Part shown: positions 59,091 to 64,000 of the stretch, in pieces
Position numbering within the stretch: position 1 is the first letter of the stretch
Layout of the letters: every line of letters starts with the position of its first letter
Assembly: GCF_030252345.1 (NCBI RefSeq)
Contig: NZ_CP126980.1
Location: forward strand, 6,339,501-6,403,500
Reading direction: 5' to 3'
DNA length: 64,000 nt
Origin: Actinoplanes oblitus
GTDB taxonomy: Bacteria > Actinomycetota > Actinomycetes > Mycobacteriales > Micromonosporaceae
Made by a program: the position numbers and the translations under genes
The notes under the pieces: model-generated
What the model was told of the DNA's origin: nothing
What the model saw: the letters and a program-made list of their open reading frames with translations, nothing else
Database searches by the model: none

Positions 59091-59214
59091 TGTCCGAAAC
59101 CACCCACGGACAATGAAGGGTGGGCTGATCGTCATGGACGCGCAGCGGCCAGATCAGCCCGCCCGGCCCGCGCGGGAGCATGCGATCCGCACCACAGCGG
59201 ACGCGCGAATATGA
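59091..59214 (+). repeat. dispersed hairpin element, copy B (candidate structured RNA)
   Basis: Partner of 12071-12194, same strand, same length. The loop TGGACGCGCAGCGGCCA (59135-59151) and the 3' block (59165-59193) are almost unchanged. The stem GGGTGGGCTGATC (59118-59130) pairs with 59152-59164 through 12 Watson-Crick pairs and one G-T. Five of 13 stem positions differ from copy A and all stay paired. A 33-codon frame (59113-59214) again spans it. It lies between the O-methyltransferase start and the 3' end of a small membrane protein gene. Confidence 0.7.
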
Positions 59215-59231
59215 ATGTCCTGAATTTGATC

Positions 59232-59444
59232 TTATTTAGTAATGATCAAATAAAGCCACCCGGCCAGAAACAGCGCGAGGATCAGCACCATCAACCAGGT
59301 GGGAAAAATCTTGCGACCGGTGCGGGCCGCCTGCACGTCGCGGCGGATGCGCTCCCGGCGACGGTCGGCGCGGCCTCGCGGCGCCGCACCCTCCGGCCTC
59401 GGGCCTCGCGGATCGGCTGACTGGCCGGGATGTGACGTTGTCAT
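59232..59444 (-). CDS. small single-span membrane protein
   Basis: A 70-aa protein: charged Arg/Pro-rich cytoplasmic part (about 1-45, RADRRRERIRRDVQAARTGRK) and one C-terminal helix (TWLMVLILALFLAGWLYLII), so a tail-anchored protein. Its start is 25 nt after the pafA stop, so it may be the last gene of that transcript. Not recognised. Confidence 0.72.
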   Translation of the reverse strand: MTTSHPGQSADPRGPRPEGAAPRGRADRRRERIRRDVQAARTGRKIFPTWLMVLILALFLAGWLYLIITK

Positions 59445-59469
59445 AGCCCGGCCAGCCTACTCCCGCGTG

Positions 59470-60828
59470 TCACATGCTGGCGATCAGGCGCTCCACCCGC
59501 TCGTCGTAGGCGCGGAACGGGTCCTTGCAGAGGACCGTGCGCTGCGCCTGGTCGTTGAGCTTGAGGTGCACCCAGTCGACGGTGAAGTCGCGGCGTTTCT
59601 CCTGGGCGTGCTTGATGAACTCGCCGCGCAGGCGGGCCCGGGTGGTTTGCGGCGGTGTCTCCTTGGCCTCGAAGATCTGCAGGTCGTTGGCGATCCGGTC
59701 GACCTGCTTGCGCTTCTCCATCAGCGCGTAGAGGCCGCGGCCGCGGCGGACGTCGTGGTAGGCCAGGTCGAGCTGGGCGATCCGCGGGTGCGACATCGGG
59801 ATGTCGTGTTTCGCCTGGTAGCGCTCGATGAGCTTGTATTTCGACACCCAGTCGATCTCGCGGGAGACCGGGTCGAGGTCGCCGCTCTCGATGGCGGACA
59901 GCACCCGGCCCCACAGCTCGACGACCCGCTTGGCGACCGGGTCACCGCCGCGGCGCTCGACGAACTCGGTGGCCTTCGCCAGGTACTCCTGCTGGATCTC
60001 CAGGGCGGAGACCTCTTTGTTGTTCGCCAAGCGGATCTTGCGGCGGCCGGTGACGTCGTGGCTGACCTCGCGGATCGCGCGGATCGGGTTCTCCAGCGAC
60101 AGGTCGCGCATCACCACGCCGGCCTCGATCATCCGCAGCACGATGTCCGCACTGCCGACCTTGAGCAGGGTGGTGACCTCGTTCATGTTCGAGTCGCCGA
60201 CGATGACGTGCAGGCGGCGGTACCGCTCCGCGTCGGCGTGCGGCTCGTCGCGGGTGTTGATGATCGGGCGGCTGCGGGTGGTGGCGCTGGAGACGCCCTC
60301 CCAGATGTGCTCGGCGCGCTGGGAGAGGCAGAAGACAGCGCCGCGCGGGGTCTGCAACACCTTGCCGGCCCCGCAGATCAGCTGGCGGGTGACCAGGAAC
60401 GGGATCAGCACGTCGGCGAGACGGCCGAACTCGCCGTGGCGGCTGACCAGGTAATTCTCGTGGCAGCCATAGGAGTTGCCGGCGGAGTCGGTGTTGTTTT
60501 TGAACAGATAGATCTCCCCCGCGATGCCCTCGTCGTGCAGACGCTTCTCCGCGTCGACGAGCAGGCCCTCCAGAATCCGCTCGCCGGCCCGGTCGTGGGC
60601 GACCAGGTCGGTGACGGAGTCACATTCGGGGGTGGCGTACTCCGGGTGGGAACCGACATCGAGGTAGAGGCGAGCGCCGTTACGAAGGAAGACGTTGCTG
60701 CTGCGTCCCCACGACACCACTCGGCGGAACAGGTAGCGGGCCACCTCGTCCGGCGACAGCCGCCGCTGTCCCCGATAGGTGCACGTGACTCCGTACTCGG
60801 TCTCGAGGCCGAAAATTCGCCGTTCCAT
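59470..60828 (-). CDS. pafA: Pup-protein ligase PafA
   Basis: A 452-aa ligase of the glutamine synthetase-like fold. [14 protein letters not shown] is the N-terminal signature with the ATP/Mg Glu. Further blocks are [37 protein letters not shown] and [11 protein letters not shown]. PafA activates the C-terminal Glu of Pup with ATP and attaches it to lysines of target proteins, marking them for the proteasome. Start ATG at 60828. Separated from prcA by 70 nt containing a hairpin terminator. Confidence 0.97.
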   Translation of the reverse strand: MERRIFGLETEYGVTCTYRGQRRLSPDEVARYLFRRVVSWGRSSNVFLRNGARLYLDVGSHPEYATPECDSVTDLVAHDRAGERILEGLLVDAEKRLHDEGIAGEIYLFKNNTDSAGNSYGCHENYLVSRHGEFGRLADVLIPFLVTRQLICGAGKVLQTPRGAVFCLSQRAEHIWEGVSSATTRSRPIINTRDEPHADAERYRRLHVIVGDSNMNEVTTLLKVGSADIVLRMIEAGVVMRDLSLENPIRAIREVSHDVTGRRKIRLANNKEVSALEIQQEYLAKATEFVERRGGDPVAKRVVELWGRVLSAIESGDLDPVSREIDWVSKYKLIERYQAKHDIPMSHPRIAQLDLAYHDVRRGRGLYALMEKRKQVDRIANDLQIFEAKETPPQTTRARLRGEFIKHAQEKRRDFTVDWVHLKLNDQAQRTVLCKDPFRAYDERVERLIASM

Positions 60829-60858
60829 GACAAGACACTAGCCGCACTTCCGGCCTTT

Positions 60859-60894
60859 CGAAACGGGCGCGGCGGCAAAGCCACGCCCGTTTCG
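60859..60894 (-). terminator. hairpin between prcA and pafA
   Basis: A perfect 11-bp stem (CGAAACGGGCG with its complement) with a 14-nt loop starts 4 nt after the prcA stop. It should reduce read-through from the proteasome genes into pafA, so pafA may have its own promoter or lower dose. Confidence 0.75.
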
Positions 60895-60898
60895 GTGA

Positions 60899-61708
60899 TC
60901 AGTTCCCGGTGCCCTTCTCGGTGTCCTCCGAGGCCGCCGACTCGGTCGGCTTCGCGTCGGCCGGCGCGGGCGGCGCCGCGTCGGTCTCACCCAGATCCGC
61001 GTCGGGCACCGCGTGGTGCCCGAGCAGGGTGGTCAGCGTGGAATCCGCGATCCGCCGGAAGGTCCGGCCGACCCGGCGCCGGTCCAGCACCGCGACCTCG
61101 AGCTGCTTGGCCGCGAGGGTACGGGTCTGCCCGTTCTCCCCGCCCACGCTGCCCAGCGCCTCGGCGGCCAGGGCCAGCGCGGTGGGCAGGTCGGCGGTGA
61201 CGTCGTGCCGCTCGCGCAGCACCGTGGCGATCGCCTCGGCCTGCCCGCCCATCGCCATGAAACCGGGCTCGTCCAGGGCCGAGCCGTCATACATGATCCG
61301 GTAGAGCTCGTCCTGCTCCGGGGTGGCGCCGACCTGCGCGATGCAGATCTCCACCTCGTACGGCTTCTGCGTCTCCGAGAAGATCGCACCGAGCGTCTGG
61401 GTGTACGCGTTCGCCAGCGCCCGGCCGGTCACGTCCCGCCGGTCGTAGGTCAGGCCGGTCATGTCCGCCATCCGCACGCCGGCCCGGCGCAGGCTCTCGA
61501 ACTCGTTGTACCGCCCGACCGCGGCGAAGGCGATCCGGTCGTAGATCTCACTGATCTTGCGAAGGGTGGTGATGTTCTCGGCGACCAGCAGGATGCCGCC
61601 CTCGTAAGACAGAACCACGGCCGAGCGGCCGCGGGCGATGCCCTTGCGGGCGTACTCCGAGCGGTCCCGCTGGACCTGCTCGGGTGATGCGTAGAACTGC
61701 ATGGCCAC
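60899..61708 (-). CDS. prcA: 20S proteasome alpha subunit
   Basis: A 269-aa alpha subunit. It starts [33 protein letters not shown], the gate-forming alpha N-terminus. Conserved blocks include [17 protein letters not shown] and [11 protein letters not shown]. The C-terminal tail (about 225-269) is Asp/Glu/Ala/Pro-rich, as in actinobacterial PrcA, where it helps gate the pore or bind activators. GTG 61708 and ATG 61702 are both plausible. Follows prcB by 32 nt. Confidence 0.96.
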   Translation of the reverse strand: MAMQFYASPEQVQRDRSEYARKGIARGRSAVVLSYEGGILLVAENITTLRKISEIYDRIAFAAVGRYNEFESLRRAGVRMADMTGLTYDRRDVTGRALANAYTQTLGAIFSETQKPYEVEICIAQVGATPEQDELYRIMYDGSALDEPGFMAMGGQAEAIATVLRERHDVTADLPTALALAAEALGSVGGENGQTRTLAAKQLEVAVLDRRRVGRTFRRIADSTLTTLLGHHAVPDADLGETDAAPPAPADAKPTESAASEDTEKGTGN

Positions 61709-61740
61709 GGGTGGCTACTCCTTCATCTCGCGCGTGCGGA

Positions 61741-62583
61741 TCAACCGCCCGGGTTCTCCATGCGTCCGGAGACGACCTGCTCGGCCACCGCGGTGATCTC
61801 AGCGTCGCTGAGCCGGAGGGTGCCGTTCGCCGTAGCGGTCATCACCACCGGGTAGATCTTGCGGGTGAGGTCCGGGCCGCCGGTCGCGGTGTCGTCGTCA
61901 GCGGCGTCGTAGAGCGCCTCCACCGCCAGCCGGATCGCGTCCTCGGTGCTGACGCCCGCCCGGTACTTCTTCTTCAGCGCGGCCTTGGCGAACAGCGAGC
62001 CGGAGCCGATCGCCTCGTAACCGGTCTCCTCGTAGAGACCACCGGCCACGTCGAAGCTGAAGATCCGCCCGGCGCGGCCCGGGTCGGCCGGCGACAGGTC
62101 GAAGCCGGCGAAGAGCGGGACCACGGCCAGGCCCTGCATCGCCGCACCCAGATTGCCGCGGACCATGGCGGCCAGCCGGTTCGCCTTACCGTCGAGGGAC
62201 AGCATGGCCCCCTCGGTCTTCTCGTAGTGCTCCAGCTCCACCTGGAACAGCCGGATCAGCTCGATGCCGATCCCGGCCGTACCGGCGATGCCGATCAGCG
62301 AATACGAATCGGCGGGGTGCACCTTCTTGATGTCCCGGCTGGCGATCAGGTTGCCCATGGTCGCCCGGCGGTCACCGGCCATGACGACACCCTCGGCGGT
62401 CGCGATCGCGACGATCGTGGTGCCGTGCGGGGCGACGTCGCCACCGTTCAGCCCGGGGGGCAGCGGCCGCCGGCCCGGCAGCAGCTCGGGGGCCGCCGCG
62501 CTCAGGAACTGCGTGAAGGAGGACGTCCCCGTGTTGAGAAAGATATCCGGTAGACGCCCGGATGGATCAAAACCCGTCGCCAC
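61741..62583 (-). CDS. prcB: 20S proteasome beta subunit (catalytic)
   Basis: A 280-aa precursor. The propeptide (about 1-54, with [20 protein letters not shown]) ends at HG and the mature chain begins [21 protein letters not shown], so Thr55 is the N-terminal nucleophile after autocleavage; Asp and Lys of the active site lie in AGDRRA and IKKVHP. GTG at 62583. The upstream endonuclease VII-like frame runs on into the prcB start region by about 80 nt. Confidence 0.96.
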   Translation of the reverse strand: MATGFDPSGRLPDIFLNTGTSSFTQFLSAAAPELLPGRRPLPPGLNGGDVAPHGTTIVAIATAEGVVMAGDRRATMGNLIASRDIKKVHPADSYSLIGIAGTAGIGIELIRLFQVELEHYEKTEGAMLSLDGKANRLAAMVRGNLGAAMQGLAVVPLFAGFDLSPADPGRAGRIFSFDVAGGLYEETGYEAIGSGSLFAKAALKKKYRAGVSTEDAIRLAVEALYDAADDDTATGGPDLTRKIYPVVMTATANGTLRLSDAEITAVAEQVVSGRMENPGG

Positions 62584-63187
62584 GTGGTTCCTTTCAGGTA
62601 CGTGATCGCATTGGCGAGGAACACCGGGTCGTCCCGGAACTGTCCCAAGCCGCCGTTGCAGTTGAAGCACAATATCCCGCGCACCCGGCCGGTGCGATGA
62701 TCGTGATCTACGTGTTGCGGGTCGGGCGCGCCACAGATCGGGCAGACGCCACCCTGGTCCGCCAGCATCCGGTCGAAGTCGGCCTGGCCGATGCCATGGC
62801 GGTCCGGCAAGTGATACTCGCGCGTTCCGCCATGGAGCCGCTGCTTCGTTCTCTGCCGCGCGCGTTGTGGCAAGGCTTGCGGTAGCGCCGGTAACCGCCG
62901 CTGTCGTCACGACTGCGGGGAAACTCCGCTAGCAGCTTCGTTTCCCCGCAGTCGGGACGATGACAGTGGCCGTCCGGTACAGCGCGGCGCTGTTGGGCCT
63001 CTCGGCCAGCCTTCTCCAGCAGACGTTTCGCGTAGCTCGTCTTCGAGCGGGCGTTGAAGCATTCCTCGCAGTAGCTTCCGCGCCCAGTAGGCCGCTTACT
63101 GCTGGCACAGAACGGCTCCAACGGTTTCCGCTCTCCGCAGTCGCGACGGCGACGCCGTCCGGCTACATCGTCATTCGAGAGAGGCAT
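62502..63187 (-). pseudogene. endonuclease VII-like gene, frameshifted
   Basis: Two minus-strand frames together make one protein. The first (start ATG 63187) carries zinc ribbons ([36 protein letters not shown]) and reaches KPCHNARGR. The second continues [40 protein letters not shown] and [12 protein letters not shown], the recombination endonuclease VII catalytic zinc domain. They join near 62848-62852, where one base is missing relative to a continuous frame. No slippery site is evident. This family commonly sits between pup and prcB, so it is probably an inactivated or mis-sequenced copy. Confidence 0.75.
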
Positions 63188-63208
63188 GTCCGCTTTAGGG
63201 CTTATGCC

Positions 63209-63424
63209 CTATTGGCCCCCTTTTTGCACGTAACCGCGGACGAATTCCTCTGCGTTTTCCTCGAGGACGGAGTCGATCTCGTCCAGCAGATCGTCCACGT
63301 CCTCGGTGATCTCCGCGTGCCGCTCGGCTACCTCGGGGTTGGCCTCAACGGTGACGTCCTCGATCTCCTGGTCGCTGGAGCTGCGCCCGCTCTGCGACTG
63401 ACCACCTGTGTCTCGGGTTGCCAT
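63209..63424 (-). CDS. pup: prokaryotic ubiquitin-like protein Pup
   Basis: A 71-aa disordered, acidic protein: MATRDTGGQSQSGRSSSDQE at the start, a central helical Mpa/ARC-binding region (EVAERHAEITEDVDDLLDEI), and the end FVRGYVQKGGQ. The C-terminal Gln must be deamidated to Glu by Dop before ligation by PafA. ATG at 63424 with GAAGGGGG upstream. It lies between dop and the endonuclease VII-like gene. Confidence 0.97.
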   Translation of the reverse strand: MATRDTGGQSQSGRSSSDQEIEDVTVEANPEVAERHAEITEDVDDLLDEIDSVLEENAEEFVRGYVQKGGQ

Positions 63425-63496
63425 GGATGTCCCCCTTCTCAGCCACCCGAAGTCCTGCAACATCGGGTACGGAAAACCTACCTCGCGCCTGTGACG

Positions 63497-63521
63497 AAAC
63501 GCCCTGCCGCAACGGGTGTTT
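63497..63521 (-). terminator. weak hairpin after dop
   Basis: An 8-bp stem with one G-T pair (AAACGCCC / GGGTGTTT) begins 2 nt after the dop stop. It is short and lies in the 99-nt dop-pup gap, where it may only attenuate. Confidence 0.4.
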
Positions 63522-63523
63522 TA

Positions 63524-64000
63524 TTACCGACTCGTGATCACTTCAAGAAGGTCCTTGGCGCTCTCACAGGTGTCGAAGAGGGCCCCGACGTGCTTCCGGG
63601 TGCCCCGCTCCGGCTCCATCATCGGCACCCGCACGAGGGACTCGCGCCCCACATCGAAGATCACCGAGTCCCAGCTGGCGGCGACCACTTCGGAGGCGTA
63701 CTGCGCGAGGCAGCGGCCGCGGAAGTAGGCCCGGGTGTCCTCCGGCGGTTCGTACATGGCGCGCTGCGTCTCGTCCGGGTCGAGCAGGGTCTTCATCGAC
63801 CCGCGCGCGACCAGCCGGTGGTAGAGGCCTTTCTCCGGGCGGACGTCGGCGTACTGCAGGTCGACGAGCTGGAGTTTGGGCGAGGACCAGCTGAGGCTCT
63901 CCCGCTCCCGGTAGCCCTCCAGCAGCCGCAGTTTGGCCACCCAGTCCAGGGTGTCCGAGCAGAGCATCGGGTCGCGGCCGAGCTTGTCGAGCGCGTCCTC
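63524..64000 (-). CDS. dop: Pup deamidase/depupylase Dop, C-terminal part (runs off right edge)
   Basis: The last about 158 codons of Dop, open to the right edge. It shares the C-terminal pattern of Paf[41 protein letters not shown] and [17 protein letters not shown]. Dop converts the C-terminal Gln of Pup to Glu and removes Pup from substrates. The next gene, 99 nt downstream, is pup. The catalytic N-terminal part is outside the window. Confidence 0.93.
   Translation of the reverse strand, partial: EDALDKLGRDPMLCSDTLDWVAKLRLLEGYRERESLSWSSPKLQLVDLQYADVRPEKGLYHRLVARGSMKTLLDPDETQRAMYEPPEDTRAYFRGRCLAQYASEVVAASWDSVIFDVGRESLVRVPMMEPERGTRKHVGALFDTCESAKDLLEVITSR

Noticed and set aside
62840..62860. 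Programmed -1 frameshift in the endonuclease VII-like gene
   Set aside because: The junction GGCAGAGAACGAAG has no X-XXY-YYZ slippery heptamer and no clear downstream stem-loop. Mutation or sequence error is more likely.

Overview
The window is very GC-rich, gene-dense actinobacterial chromosome. Several gene sets point to a member of the Micromonosporaceae, probably Actinoplanes or a close relative. These are a complete Pup-proteasome cluster (dop, pup, prcB, prcA, pafA), pafB-pafC-tatA-tatC-helY, a glnX-glnH-pknG operon, DUF3866 and DUF4956 genes, and many GTG and TTG starts. This placement is inferred from gene content, not from a marker gene. I saw no rRNA, tRNA, CRISPR array, insertion sequence or phage module.

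Left part (1-17.5 kb): a two-component system is co-oriented with a membrane flavocytochrome reductase and an FMN-binding protein. Next come DUF4956 / VTC polyphosphate-polymerase-like / Cthe_2159-like lipoprotein, an LCP protein, an MBL hydrolase, a Tat-exported phosphodiester glycosidase, a GT2-GtrA glycosyltransferase, a diguanylate cyclase, a MetE-like enzyme, an ArsR/SRPBCC pair, a DUF1028 protein, an intradiol-dioxygenase-like protein lacking its iron ligands, and a lipoprotein/YbaB-like/small-protein trio.

Middle (17.5-44 kb): an EAL-HDOD protein and an acyl-CoA ligase are divergent. A tightly coupled seven-gene operon (20.6-29.5 kb) encodes GlnX, GlnH, a coiled-coil protein, PknG, a PP2C phosphatase, a VWA protein and an FHA protein. 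After it lie a snapalysin divergent from a STAND regulator, an alpha/beta hydrolase, an MFS exporter with a possible leader peptide, a HupE-like protein, an inositol-phosphatase-like enzyme, a TetR-FadD pair, a VOC protein, an NTF2/TetR divergon with two visible operators, a C-rich minisatellite block and a STAS/HATPase anti-sigma module.

Right part (43.5-64 kb): housekeeping proteolysis, export and RNA genes dominate (helY, tatC, tatA, pafC, pafB, CDF transporter, DUF3866, SipW-type signal peptidase, a second diguanylate cyclase, an O-methyltransferase, and the Pup-proteasome operon). The endonuclease VII-like gene between pup and prcB appears frameshifted.

The most unusual non-coding signal is a pair of 124-bp dispersed elements (12071-12194 and 59091-59214). 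Their loop and flanks are nearly identical, while the 13-bp stem differs at five positions and every change keeps pairing. That pattern suggests a selected hairpin, in RNA or DNA. Several genes have decayed to fragments: an MFS tail at about 10.2 kb, a LamG tail at about 55.7 kb, and a coupled 3' end upstream of the HupE gene.
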